Assembly (NCBI GenBank): GCA_018223365.1 | Contig: JAGTTP010000001.1 | Span: 1,507,910-1,571,909, forward strand | DNA: 64,000 nucleotides | Direction of reading: 5' to 3' | From: Clostridiaceae bacterium Marseille-Q4145 | Lineage (GTDB): Bacteria > Bacillota > Clostridia > Lachnospirales > Lachnospiraceae | Shown here: in pieces, positions 15,591-24,433 of the stretch | How the letters are laid out: every line of letters begins with the position of its first letter | Position numbering within the stretch: the first letter of the stretch is position 1 | The notes under the pieces: generated by a model | Database searches by the model: none | What the model was told of the DNA's origin: nothing | What the model saw: only the letters and a program-made list of their open reading frames with translations | Made by a program: the position numbers and the translations under genes

Positions 15591-15668
15591 AGTGTTAACT
15601 TGGACAGGCTCACGCAATTTGATGAATGCGGGGCATCTGTCGAGACAGTGGCACTGCTGGAGAAGTAA
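15591..15668 (+). pseudogene. Possible right-end remnant of a RumA-like C-terminus
   Basis: A short in-frame tail reading QFDECGASVETVALLEK then TAA. The VETVALLE segment resembles the conserved end of RumA-type rRNA methyltransferases and matches the motif in the left-edge fragment. There is no start or upstream coding sequence, because the frame runs back into the tup terminator. It could be the displaced 3' end of an insertion target. The stretch is short, so chance resemblance remains possible. Confidence 0.35.
15639..15651. repeat. Right copy of island-flanking 13-bp repeat
   Basis: GTCGAGACAGTGG differs at one base from 117-129. The two copies bracket about 15.5 kb of GC-rich cofactor genes in the same orientation, as attL and attR would. 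Confidence 0.4.
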
Positions 15669-15684
15669 AATTTTACTTCTCCAG
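15657..15684. repeat. 28-bp perfect palindrome at convergent gene ends
   Basis: A perfect 14+14 palindrome (half-site CTGGAGAAGTAAAA) lies across the glgP stop. Each arm encodes LEK-stop, once for glgP on the minus strand and once for the remnant on the plus strand. It could act as a bidirectional transcription barrier, but there is no T-tract outside the stem. Confidence 0.8.
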
Positions 15685-17934
15685 ATGCCAGATATCACGA
15701 TTGTATTCAGCAATGGTACGATCACTTGAGAACATGCCGGCTTTTGCAATATTGATCAGACATTTACGGCGCCATCCCATAGGATCGCAGGCGTAATCTT
15801 TCAGAGCCTGTTCTTTTCGAACCACATATGCGTTGAAATCAGGAAGGGTCTGGAACCAGTCTTTGTGGATCAGTTCATGATACAGGCGGCTCAGATTTTC
15901 TTCATGACCTGCAGCCAGCATTTCCGGACCGGTAAGGAAGTCAATGGCACGACGGATATTTGGGTCACCTTCATACCACTGGATTGCCTGATAATCTCCG
16001 GCTGCATAGCGGTGGATAACCTGATCAGAAGTCTGCCCGAAGATATAAATATTATCTTCACCAGCCTGCTCACTGATTTCCACATTTGCACCATCCATGG
16101 TGCCGAGGGTCAGTGCACCGTTTAACATGAATTTCATGTTGCCGGTACCGGAAGCTTCTTTGGATGCCAGACTGATCTGCTCAGACAGGTCGCAGGCAGG
16201 AATCAGTTTTTCAGCGGCTGTGACATTATAATTTTCAATGAAGACAATCTGCAGCCATTTGGAAACTTCAGGATCCGCAGCAACTACTTTGGACAGCGTC
16301 AACAGAGCGTGAATAATGTCTTTTGCAATGATATAGGCAGGCGCTGCTTTTGCACCGAAAATGCTTACCAGCGGGACAGCAGGCAGATGACCGGCTTTGA
16401 TTTCATAATAAGTATGAATCAGATAGAGCAGATTCAGCTGCTGACGTTTGTATTCATGCAGACGTTTGGACTGAATATCAAATACAGCATTGGTATTTAA
16501 AACAACATTCTGGGTACGAAGAAGCCAGTCTGCAAGAGCTTCTTTATTTGCCTTCTTCACATCCGTTAATTCATTGAGAACCGCAGTATCATCTGCAAAA
16601 TTCATCAATTTTTCCAGCTTGGAAGCATCTTTCCGGAAACCGGATCCGATATGTTTTTCCAGTACAGCAGTAAGTCTGGGATCACACTCTAACAGCCAGC
16701 GGCGGAAAGTAATGCCGTTGGTTTTGTTGTTAAATTTTTCAGGATAAAGCTCATAAAAACCATGCAGCTCAGAATTTTTCAAAATTTCTGTATGGAGAGC
16801 TGCCACACCATTGGTAGAATGGGTAAAATGGATATCCATGTGTGCCATATGGACAAGATCGTCAGTGTCAATGACAGCAAGCGTCTCATCTTCTGTGCGG
16901 GTGCGTGCAAGTTTATCCAGTTTTTCGATAATCGGCATCAACTGCGGGACAATGGAATCCAGGTAAGCACGCGGCCATTTTTCCAGTGCTTCTGCCAGAA
17001 TTGTGTGGTTGGTGTAGGCACAGGTTTTTGTCACAATGTCGACTGCTTCTTCAAATGCAATTCCTTTTTCTTCAAGAAGGCGGATGAGCTCCGGGATCAC
17101 CATGCTCGGATGGGTATCATTAATCTGGATTGCAGCATAATCTGCCAGATCATGATAATTACAGCCGCGTGCTGCACTTTCTGCGAGAATCAGCTGGGCT
17201 CCGGCAGAAACCATCAGATACTGCTGGAAGACGCGAAGACGCCGGCCGGCCTCATCAGAATCATCCGGATAGAGGAAAAGGGTCAGATTCTTGGCAATTT
17301 CTGTTTTATCAAAGGAAATACCCTCTTTAACAATTGTCTCATCGATGGTATCCAGGTCGAAAAGGTTCAGCGTGTTGGTACGACCCTCGTAGCCGGTAAC
17401 TGCCAGTTTGTACAGGCGGGCAGTATAAATTTTTCCAGCCAGCTCAACCGGGTAAGTAATATCGGTTTTTTCAGCCCAGCTGTGGGCGGTCAGCCACGGA
17501 TCTGGTTTCTCGTTCTGAAGTCCGTTTTCGAAAGACTGATGGAACAGACCAAAATGATACCGCAGACCGACACCGTCTCCAGGCAGATTTAAGGTCGCCA
17601 GAGAATCCAGGAAGCAGGCTGCCAGACGTCCGAGGCCGCCGTTTCCAAGGGACGGTTCCGGCTCGACTTCTTCAATGTCGGACAGATTCTTGCCGGCAGC
17701 AGCCAGAGCATCGCGGGCTTCCTCGTACAGACCAAGGTTGATCAGGTTGTTGGATAACAGTTTTCCAATCAGAAATTCTGCACTGATATAGTACAGCTTC
17801 CTTCCGGTAACAGGCTGGATGCGGTCAGCACTTTTCTGACGCACAATTTCGAGAAGTGCCAGATACAGTTCCTGATTACTGCAATCGGACAAAGATTTTT
17901 TGGTAATGTTTTGTAATGTTTCAGTGAAATTCAT
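15673..17934 (-). CDS. glgP: Glycogen/starch/alpha-glucan phosphorylase
   Basis: A 753-residue enzyme that releases glucose-1-phosphate from glycogen or maltodextrins. The pyridoxal-phosphate segment EASGTGNMKFMLNGALT is near the C-terminal third, and the N-terminal GNGGLGRLAACFLDS motif is intact. The length is typical of compact bacterial forms. AAGGAGG precedes the ATG. It is transcribed alone, divergent from an AraC-family regulator gene that may control it. It is visibly less GC-rich than the genes to its left, marking the island edge. Confidence 0.95.
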   Translation of the reverse strand: MNFTETLQNITKKSLSDCSNQELYLALLEIVRQKSADRIQPVTGRKLYYISAEFLIGKLLSNNLINLGLYEEARDALAAAGKNLSDIEEVEPEPSLGNGGLGRLAACFLDSLATLNLPGDGVGLRYHFGLFHQSFENGLQNEKPDPWLTAHSWAEKTDITYPVELAGKIYTARLYKLAVTGYEGRTNTLNLFDLDTIDETIVKEGISFDKTEIAKNLTLFLYPDDSDEAGRRLRVFQQYLMVSAGAQLILAESAARGCNYHDLADYAAIQINDTHPSMVIPELIRLLEEKGIAFEEAVDIVTKTCAYTNHTILAEALEKWPRAYLDSIVPQLMPIIEKLDKLARTRTEDETLAVIDTDDLVHMAHMDIHFTHSTNGVAALHTEILKNSELHGFYELYPEKFNNKTNGITFRRWLLECDPRLTAVLEKHIGSGFRKDASKLEKLMNFADDTAVLNELTDVKKANKEALADWLLRTQNVVLNTNAVFDIQSKRLHEYKRQQLNLLYLIHTYYEIKAGHLPAVPLVSIFGAKAAPAYIIAKDIIHALLTLSKVVAADPEVSKWLQIVFIENYNVTAAEKLIPACDLSEQISLASKEASGTGNMKFMLNGALTLGTMDGANVEISEQAGEDNIYIFGQTSDQVIHRYAAGDYQAIQWYEGDPNIRRAIDFLTGPEMLAAGHEENLSRLYHELIHKDWFQTLPDFNAYVVRKEQALKDYACDPMGWRRKCLINIAKAGMFSSDRTIAEYNRDIWHLEK

Positions 17935-18057
17935 AAAAACCTCCTTAATATGAAAACACGATTAATACCTATGTCTTAGATATATCACACAAAACGAGCA
18001 AAATCTTATACAAAGAGCGCAAAATATGATACAATTCTATCATTAAGGAGGAAAAAT

Positions 18058-18915
18058 ATGAAGAATCCACTTTCATTGCAGGAAAAGAAAAAACATGGGG
18101 AGATACGTTTCCCGTTTAATATTTATCCATGCACGATTCCGGGGGATTTTCCGCAGGTGGCACTGCACTGGCACGACAGTATGGAACTTGTTTTTGTGAA
18201 AAGAGGACATGGATTTATCCAGATGGGGGTTACGGTCTGCCGGGCACAGGAAGGAGATATTTTTATTTTTTCGCCTGGAACGCTGCATGCATTCCGCCAG
18301 GAAAAGGGAAGTTCTATGGAGTATGAGAACATTATTTTCGATCTTGAACTTCTGGGAGGAGCCGGAGATCTCTGTGCGGAAAAATATCTGCTTCCTCTGC
18401 AGAGCGGTCGATTGGAGCTTTCCGGAATTTTGAATAAGAAGGATGGATGTTATCAGGAGGCAGCGGCCTGTCTGCGTGAGGCAGAGGATGCCAATCGGAC
18501 AAAGCTGCCGGGATATGAACTCCTGATCAAAGGAGCATTATTTCGGTTTCTGGCAATTCTTATGGCACAGGGAAAACAGCTTCCCTCGTCGGAAACAGCA
18601 GATACGATGCGTCTGAAACAGGTCCTGCAGTGGATTTCCGTGCACTATGGAACGAAGCTGCACGTGGCTGATGCTGCCAACATCTGCCAGTGCAGTTCCA
18701 GTCATTTTATGCGGTGGTTTAAAAAGATGACTGGCCAGAGATTTACGGCTTTTCTCAATGAATATCGTCTGAACGCAGCAGCGGAAGCGCTGCGTACGAC
18801 GGAAGATACCATATTGTCCATTTCGGAACAGTGCGGCTTTGATAATCTGTCATATTTCAATCGTGCATTTAAAACCCGATATCTGATGACACCCCGTGAA
18901 TACCGACGGAAATGA
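18058..18915 (+). CDS. AraC-family transcriptional regulator with N-terminal cupin
   Basis: A 285-residue protein. The N-terminal cupin (about 25-110) has HWHDSMELVFVKRG, typical of sugar-responsive AraC members. The C-terminal part (about 190-285) carries two HTH motifs with CQCSSSHFMRWFKKMTGQ and CGFDNLSYFNRAFK. AAGGAGG lies just upstream. It is divergent from glgP with a 123-base intergenic region, so regulation of glycogen or maltodextrin breakdown is likely but not shown by sequence. Confidence 0.9.
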   Translation: MKNPLSLQEKKKHGEIRFPFNIYPCTIPGDFPQVALHWHDSMELVFVKRGHGFIQMGVTVCRAQEGDIFIFSPGTLHAFRQEKGSSMEYENIIFDLELLGGAGDLCAEKYLLPLQSGRLELSGILNKKDGCYQEAAACLREAEDANRTKLPGYELLIKGALFRFLAILMAQGKQLPSSETADTMRLKQVLQWISVHYGTKLHVADAANICQCSSSHFMRWFKKMTGQRFTAFLNEYRLNAAAEALRTTEDTILSISEQCGFDNLSYFNRAFKTRYLMTPREYRRK

Positions 18916-18976
18916 TAATGTAGAAAATAAGGACTATAAATTTTTGGCAAAAATCTTGTGCAGACACATAAAAAAC

Positions 18977-19005
18977 TTGCACATTTATGTACGAAGGATT
19001 ATAAT
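18977..19005 (+). promoter_or_regulatory. Promoter for the first cstA unit
   Basis: TTGCAC and TATAAT are separated by 17 bases, about 88 bases before the first start codon. Confidence 0.65.
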
Positions 19006-19092
19006 GTATGAAGTTTTTATAAACTTTATAAAGAAATTATACATTTCAGGCAGATATGTTTGATTAGATAGAAACAGATTGGAAGAAACGGA

Positions 19093-19626
19093 ATGCAGTA
19101 TACAAGAGAGTCAGCAATCGAGCGGTTACTGAAAAACTATGGGCCATATTATAATATTCATATGATCGAAGATGATCAGACCCCGATCACAGCCCGCTGT
19201 GATTTTTTTGAGCATTCCGGTCAGTATGTAATCTCCAAAAAAGCAGAATTATGGTCTGCGGAAAATGAGGAATTTCTCTATCTGCTGAACATTCCCCATC
19301 TGACACTGCCGCTTTTTGAGCAGTGGAGAGATTACATCCATGAGGATGGCATGAAACGGATTCATGTGGGTCCGGGACATATGGCCTCCTATATTACGGC
19401 AGTCTTTGTGTGCGATACCTGTGATGAGGATGCGCTGAAGGCACTGAAAAAATGCCGTATTTACAAAAGTTTTCATTTTTCACTGCATGGCTGGATGAAT
19501 TTTCATGCAGCGCTGGTGCGTGTGGCAGACTGCCGTATTGATGCTAACCGCAGCGGTCATCATGTAGCGAAAATTTTGAAAAAAGTACTATATTCGCAAA
19601 CACGGAAGGGAGTAAGTAAACAATGA
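19093..19626 (+). CDS. Conserved hypothetical protein coupled to CstA
   Basis: A 177-residue soluble protein with no signal peptide or membrane segment. I do not recognise its family. It contains many histidines and cysteines (for example VFVCDTCDEDALKALKKC and FHFSLHGWMNFHAAL). Its stop overlaps the cstA start by 4 bases (ATGA), so the two proteins are probably made in fixed proportion. A role in controlling or assisting the transporter is the simplest guess. GGAAG precedes the ATG. Confidence 0.75.
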   Translation: MQYTRESAIERLLKNYGPYYNIHMIEDDQTPITARCDFFEHSGQYVISKKAELWSAENEEFLYLLNIPHLTLPLFEQWRDYIHEDGMKRIHVGPGHMASYITAVFVCDTCDEDALKALKKCRIYKSFHFSLHGWMNFHAALVRVADCRIDANRSGHHVAKILKKVLYSQTRKGVSKQ

Positions 19627-21350
19627 ATTCATTAGTACTTCTCATCATCTGCGTCGCTATCCTGGTAGCTGGATACGTCTGTTACGGCGGCTGGCTGTGC
19701 AAACAGTGGGGCGTAGGTGAAAACAAAACGGAAACACCGGCTCATACCATGGAAGATGGTGTTGACTACGTACCGGCAAAAGCTCCGGTTCTGATGGGAC
19801 ATCATTTCTCATCCATCGCAGGTGCAGGCCCGATTACCGGACCGATTGGAGCAGCCATGTTCGGATGGCTTCCTGTAACTCTTTGGATCCTTGTTGGAGG
19901 TATCTTCTTCGGCGGCGTGCATGACTTTGGTGCACTGTTCGCATCTGTCCGCAATAAAGGACAGTCCATCGGAGAGATCATTTCCGCTAATATGAGCAAA
20001 CGTGCAAAACAGCTGTTTATCATCTTCTCTTATCTGACGCTGATCCTGGTAGTAGCAGCCTTTGCTTCTATCGTAGCATCTACTTTCGGTGCTGTTTATG
20101 ATGAGAGTGGAGCTCTTGATATGGCTAAATCTGCTACTCCGGCTACGGTAGCAATGATTTCCATTCTGTTCATTTTCATTGCTATCGTATTTGGTTTCTG
20201 CGTATATCGCCGTAATATGCCGATGAGTATCGCATCTGTAGTAGGTGTACTTGCAATCGTTGTTATTATGGCAATTGGTATGAATTTCCATCCGCTGTAT
20301 CTGTCTACCAAGACCTGGATGTGGATTGTAGGTCTTTACATTGCAATCGCCTCTGTAACACCGGTATGGATTCTGCTTCAGCCGCGTGATTACCTGAGTT
20401 CTTTCCTGCTGTACGCTATGCTTGCAGTAGCAGCTTTTGGTGTTATTGTTGCTCATCCGACCTTTGACAGCACGTTCCCGGCAGTAACAAGCTTTGCAGT
20501 AGACAATGGAAACGGTATCCAGTTCATGTTCCCGGTACTGTTTACAACTGTAGCATGTGGTGCAATCTCCGGATTCCATTCACTGGTATCATCAGGAACC
20601 ACTTCCAAACAGCTGGACAAAGAGACGGATGCAAAACCGATCGCTTACGGCGGAATGCTTCTGGAGTGCGTACTTGCAGTACTGACCCTGTGTGCAATCG
20701 GATATGCTTACAAATGGAATGCAGCTAACCCGGACAACGCGCTGGTTGGTGCAACTGCTATCTTCGGTGGTGGTATTGCTCATATGATCGATGACATCAT
20801 TCCGGGAAGCTACAGCATTCTGAACTCTTTACTGGTACTGACTTACTCTGCATTCTGTCTGACCTCTCTGGATACTGCAACCCGTCTTGCACGTTTCATG
20901 TTCCAGGAGTTCTGGCTGGAGCCGGGTGAAACTGCTGCAGATGTAAAAGAAGGCTGGAAGAAAGTGATGGTTAATCCGTACTTTGCAACCATCCTGACGG
21001 TTGTTCTTGGTATCCTGCTTGGTATGAACGGATACGGTAAGATCTGGGGTCTGTTCGGAGCTGCAAACCAGCTGCTTGCAGGTATCGGTCTTCTGGCTGT
21101 TGCTACCTGGCTTGGCAACCTTGGAAAGAACAATAAGATGTTCCTGCTTCCGATGGGATTCATGATCATCGTTACCATCTCTTCCCTGTGTCTGACTGTA
21201 AAGAATCAGGTTGGTATGATCATGGCTGGCGGAGCAGACTGGGGTCCCTGGGCACAGTCCATTCTTGGAGTTCTGCTGATCGTCCTTGCTATTGTCCTTG
21301 TTATTGAGGGTGTTCAGACTCTGAAAAACCCGAAAAAAGCAAACGCTTAA
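19623..21350 (+). CDS. cstA: CstA-family carbon starvation transporter (copy 1)
   Basis: A 575-residue polytopic membrane protein of the CstA family, which imports peptides or pyruvate when carbon is scarce. Family motifs include HHFSSIAGAGPITGPI near residues 60-75, the GGVHDFGAL loop and SLDTATRLARFMFQE. Many hydrophobic helices are seen from the N-terminal LVLLIICVAILVAGYV onward. It is coupled to the 177-residue gene and ends just before a terminator. The substrate cannot be fixed from sequence. Confidence 0.92.
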   Translation: MNSLVLLIICVAILVAGYVCYGGWLCKQWGVGENKTETPAHTMEDGVDYVPAKAPVLMGHHFSSIAGAGPITGPIGAAMFGWLPVTLWILVGGIFFGGVHDFGALFASVRNKGQSIGEIISANMSKRAKQLFIIFSYLTLILVVAAFASIVASTFGAVYDESGALDMAKSATPATVAMISILFIFIAIVFGFCVYRRNMPMSIASVVGVLAIVVIMAIGMNFHPLYLSTKTWMWIVGLYIAIASVTPVWILLQPRDYLSSFLLYAMLAVAAFGVIVAHPTFDSTFPAVTSFAVDNGNGIQFMFPVLFTTVACGAISGFHSLVSSGTTSKQLDKETDAKPIAYGGMLLECVLAVLTLCAIGYAYKWNAANPDNALVGATAIFGGGIAHMIDDIIPGSYSILNSLLVLTYSAFCLTSLDTATRLARFMFQEFWLEPGETAADVKEGWKKVMVNPYFATILTVVLGILLGMNGYGKIWGLFGAANQLLAGIGLLAVATWLGNLGKNNKMFLLPMGFMIIVTISSLCLTVKNQVGMIMAGGADWGPWAQSILGVLLIVLAIVLVIEGVQTLKNPKKANA

Positions 21351-21392
21351 TCAACAGGGATTTAGCAAACATATTGAAATACGGCATGAAAT

Positions 21393-21418
21393 GAGGCGTC
21401 CTTCGGGGCGCCTTTTTC
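21393..21418 (+). terminator. Terminator after cstA copy 1
   Basis: AGGCGTCC, loop TTCG, then GGGGCGCCT followed by TTTTT. The UUCG loop makes it very stable. Confidence 0.85.
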
Positions 21419-21501
21419 GATGAATAAAAGGAAACATATTAATGAAAAAAATTCATGTTTTATTTCATAAACAAAAAATATTTTCTCATTTTCAAAAAAT
21501 G

Positions 21502-21529
21502 TTGACATTTGAAAAAAGCGGACTATAAT
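21502..21529 (+). promoter_or_regulatory. Promoter for the T-box/cstA2 unit
   Basis: TTGACA and TATAAT are separated by 16 bases, immediately upstream of the T-box leader. Confidence 0.75.
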
Positions 21530-21540
21530 CATAAGCGTTT

Positions 21541-21846
21541 CATAGATCAAATGCAGTGAACAGGATACGGATTGTTTCCGCAATGCTTATCAGAGAGTTT
21601 TCGGCTGGTGTGAGAAAACAGGCATGGAAAGAATTCATCCCCTGCCAGCAGTCTGGGTGAAAGGAAATGCAAGTAATTCAGAACGGGCAGTCCACCGTTA
21701 TGAGGACGCATATTCATTGACAGAAAAGACTGTCGAGGATGTGGCAGAGAGGCCGGAAGTTTCCGGCAAGAGAAGTGGTAACGCGGAGGAATCTACAGAC
21801 CTTCGTCTTCTTCAGAATCCATCTGGAGGAGACGAAGGTTTTTTTG
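21541..21846 (+). ncRNA. T-box riboswitch leader
   Basis: The leader has the stem I element AGAGAG (21592-21597) followed by GGCTGGTGTGAGA, then a CCGTTAT element and the T-box sequence AAGTGGTAACGCGG at 21773-21786. A terminator follows: CCTTCGTC at 21800-21807 pairs with GACGAAGG at 21831-21838 before a seven-T run. Uncharged tRNA would stabilise the antiterminator and switch on the downstream transporter. The best specifier candidate is UUC (Phe) at 21634-21636, in GAATTCATCC. A UCA reading one base on is possible, so the amino acid is tentative. Confidence 0.88.
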
Positions 21847-21886
21847 ATCTGAAACATAAAAACAATAAGATGAGGAGAGAGAAGAA

Positions 21887-23590
21887 ATGAATACGTTAGT
21901 GATCGTAGCAATCGCAGCTGTCTGCCTGCTGGCAGGCTATACTTTATACGGACGCTGGCTGGCGAACAAATGGGGCATCGACCCGAAGGCAAAGACGCCG
22001 GCTTATACAAAAGAAGATGGAAAAGATTATGTACCGACAGATGGATGGGTGGTATTTGCCCATCAGTTTTCTTCCATCGCAGGTGCAGGCCCTGTGACGG
22101 GAGCTATTCAGGCGGCAGCATTTGGCTGGCTGCCGGTACTGCTCTGGATTCTCCTGGGAGGCATTTTCTTCGGAGCTGTTACCGATTTCGGAGCACTGTA
22201 TGCCAGTGTAAAGAATGAAGGAAAATCCATGGGACTTCTGATCGAGAAATACATCGGCAAGACCGGAAGAAAATTATTCCTTCTGTTCTGTTGGCTGTTT
22301 ACCCTGATTGTGATTGCCGCATTTGCCGATATGGTAGCCGGTACTTTTAATGCTTATACCGTTACCGACGGAGTTGCTTCCCTTGCCGAAAATGCACAGG
22401 TCAACGGAGCAGCCGGAACCATTTCCATTCTGTTCATGGTATTTGCAGTTGTCTTCGGACTGATCCAGAAACAATGCAAAGTAAGCGGCTGGAAAGAAGT
22501 AGTACTTGGTCTGGTATGTACCGTAGCTGCTCTTGGAATCGGTATGAACCTTCCGATGGTGGCAGATAAAGCAACCTGGTCCTACATCACATTTGCTTAT
22601 ATTTTCCTGGCATCGGTTCTTCCGATGTGGCTGATGAAACAGCCTCGTGATTATATGACTACCTTCATGTTTGCAGGCATGATCATCGGAGCAACTCTTG
22701 GACTTGTGGTTGCACATCCGAACATGAATCTGCCGGTATACACCGGATTCCATAATGACAATCTTGGAAATCTGTTCCCGATTTTGTTTGTTACCGTTGC
22801 ATGCGGAGCTGTTTCCGGATTCCACAGCCTGGTATCTTCCGGTACTTCTTCCAAGACTGTAGCAAATGAGAAAGATATGCTGAAAGTCGGATATGGAGCC
22901 ATGGTTCTGGAAAGTCTTCTGGCAGTGCTGGCACTCTGCGTGGCAGGTGCAGCCGCCGCAGCAGACGGAACTGCCGCAGCAGGAACTCCGTTCCAGGTCT
23001 TTTCCGGCGGAGTTGCAGGGCTTCTGGAAATGTTCGGTGTTCCGGTCTATGTGGCATCCTGCTTCATGACCATGTGTGTATCCGCTCTGGCGCTGACCAG
23101 TCTGGATGCTGTTGCAAGAATCGGACGTATGTCCTTCCAGGAACTGTTTAGTGTGGATGATATGGAACATGCAGAGGGCTGGAGAAAACTGTTCTGTAAT
23201 ACCTACTTCTCCACCATTGTGACACTGGCATTCGGCTATATCCTGACACAGGTTGGATACTCCAACATCTGGCCGCTGTTCGGAAGTGCCAATCAGCTGT
23301 TGAGCGCACTGGTACTCATTACCCTGTGCGTATTCCTGAAAGTCACCGGCCGTGAGAATAAGACCCTGTTCCCGCCTCTGATCATTATGCTTTGCGTCAC
23401 CTTCACCGCACTGGTTCAGAGAACCATCGGCCTGGTCAAAGCATTCAACGCAGGAACCGCAGTCTTCATGGTAGAGGGTCTGCAGCTGATCATTGCCATT
23501 CTGTTAATGGTGCTTGGCGTGGTTATCGTGGTAAACTCCGGAAAAGAGTTATTTAATAAGAAAAAAGAGTCCGCAAAACAGGCGGCATAA
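21887..23590 (+). CDS. CstA-family transporter (copy 2, T-box controlled)
   Basis: A 567-residue relative of copy 1 with the same motifs (HQFSSIAGAGPVTG near residues 59-72, a GAVTDFGAL loop, SLDAVARIGRMSFQE) and multiple membrane helices. It is transcribed alone behind a T-box leader, which implies induction when one amino acid's tRNA is uncharged. That fits peptide or amino-acid uptake better than pyruvate uptake. A GAGGAGAG stretch lies a little upstream of the ATG. Why this copy and not copy 1 has a T-box is not explained by the sequence. Confidence 0.9.
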   Translation: MNTLVIVAIAAVCLLAGYTLYGRWLANKWGIDPKAKTPAYTKEDGKDYVPTDGWVVFAHQFSSIAGAGPVTGAIQAAAFGWLPVLLWILLGGIFFGAVTDFGALYASVKNEGKSMGLLIEKYIGKTGRKLFLLFCWLFTLIVIAAFADMVAGTFNAYTVTDGVASLAENAQVNGAAGTISILFMVFAVVFGLIQKQCKVSGWKEVVLGLVCTVAALGIGMNLPMVADKATWSYITFAYIFLASVLPMWLMKQPRDYMTTFMFAGMIIGATLGLVVAHPNMNLPVYTGFHNDNLGNLFPILFVTVACGAVSGFHSLVSSGTSSKTVANEKDMLKVGYGAMVLESLLAVLALCVAGAAAAADGTAAAGTPFQVFSGGVAGLLEMFGVPVYVASCFMTMCVSALALTSLDAVARIGRMSFQELFSVDDMEHAEGWRKLFCNTYFSTIVTLAFGYILTQVGYSNIWPLFGSANQLLSALVLITLCVFLKVTGRENKTLFPPLIIMLCVTFTALVQRTIGLVKAFNAGTAVFMVEGLQLIIAILLMVLGVVIVVNSGKELFNKKKESAKQAA

Positions 23591-23600
23591 AAGAATATGG

Positions 23601-23636
23601 CAGCCGGGCAGGTGGTTTATCTGCCCGGCTGTTTGC
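23601..23636 (+). terminator. Terminator after cstA copy 2
   Basis: AGCCGGGCAG pairs with CTGCCCGGCT across a loop and is followed by GTTTGCTTTG. Confidence 0.8.
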
Positions 23637-23639
23637 TTT

Positions 23640-24198
23640 GCCATAACGGCTTCCTGAGGATATTAATTATGTGAAGTTTTATGCCAGAGCGAGTTGCTTT
23701 GTACTTAATTGGGTGTATGCATTAAAGAAACAGTTTGACACCCAAATGGGTTGTGCCATTACTCGTTAAAATAAGAGTTTAAAAGTATTTTGGGCGTATA
23801 GCTATGAAATTGTTTCATATATCCAATAATTTTAAATATTATGGGTGTAGAGTCGTAGCAGAGAGACATCTGCCCAGATATTATTTTGTGTGACTCTAAA
23901 ACAGGAAAAAATCTAATACATCTTAATGATTTTGGCTGTACAGGTTAGCACGGAGTACATATACCCAATCAGGCTGGTCAGTGCCGCGAACAAGCTGTCA
24001 CATATATAACAAATTACTAAATATTAATGTCACACAATACTTATAAAGTATCGCAACATGATTACTATATGTATTTCACATTTATGCACAGCTGTGGTAC
24101 ATTATACTCAACAAAAGGAAATCAGATCTGAAAATCCAATCGTAACTGAACATGCTGTGGAAGAAAACACAGTGCACAAGAAAGGCAAGGTGTCTGTT
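23640..24198. other. AT-rich intergenic stretch without a clear gene
   Basis: About 560 bases with short frames only. A possible stem TAGAGTC (23848-23854) with GACTCTA (23892-23898) encloses a 37-base loop. Nothing matches a known RNA family that I recognise. The base composition is clearly lower in GC than that of the genes on either side. Confidence 0.5.
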
Positions 24199-24273
24199 AT
24201 GAGAAAAATTTTAAGTATGCTGAATGAATTCTTTAAGGAGTATTACAACAGTTTTTCAACTGTATGTGCTTAA
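24199..24273 (+). CDS. Possible 24-aa peptide
   Basis: A small frame reading MRKILSMLNEFFKEYYNS and ending STVCA, with AAGGTG about 8 bases upstream. The N-terminal half could form an amphipathic helix. It lies directly before a good terminator, which suggests a short transcript. No family is recognised and the frame may be fortuitous. A longer in-frame version from 24058 exists but has no ribosome site. Confidence 0.35.
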   Translation: MRKILSMLNEFFKEYYNSFSTVCA

Positions 24274-24321
24274 TGTGAATTTAACCTATATTTGTAGAGT
24301 GTTTGCGAATAAATAACAGAA

Positions 24322-24354
24322 GGTCCGGGAAGCGTAAAGCTTTCCGGACTTTTT
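24322..24354 (+). terminator. Intrinsic terminator
   Basis: GTCCGGGA pairs with TTTCCGGAC around an AGCGTAAAGC loop and is followed by TTTTTG. No annotated large gene precedes it, so it implies a short transcript across 24058-24320. Confidence 0.8.
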
Positions 24355-24433
24355 GTATTTCTGAAAAAAAGCACTATTCCAGAGAACAATCACCTGTGAT
24401 AAAATTGAAAAAAAGAACAGGAGTGCCGATAAG

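Noticed and set aside
21624..21890. 88-codon frame upstream of cstA copy 2
   Set aside because: It lies wholly inside the T-box leader, including its terminator hairpin.
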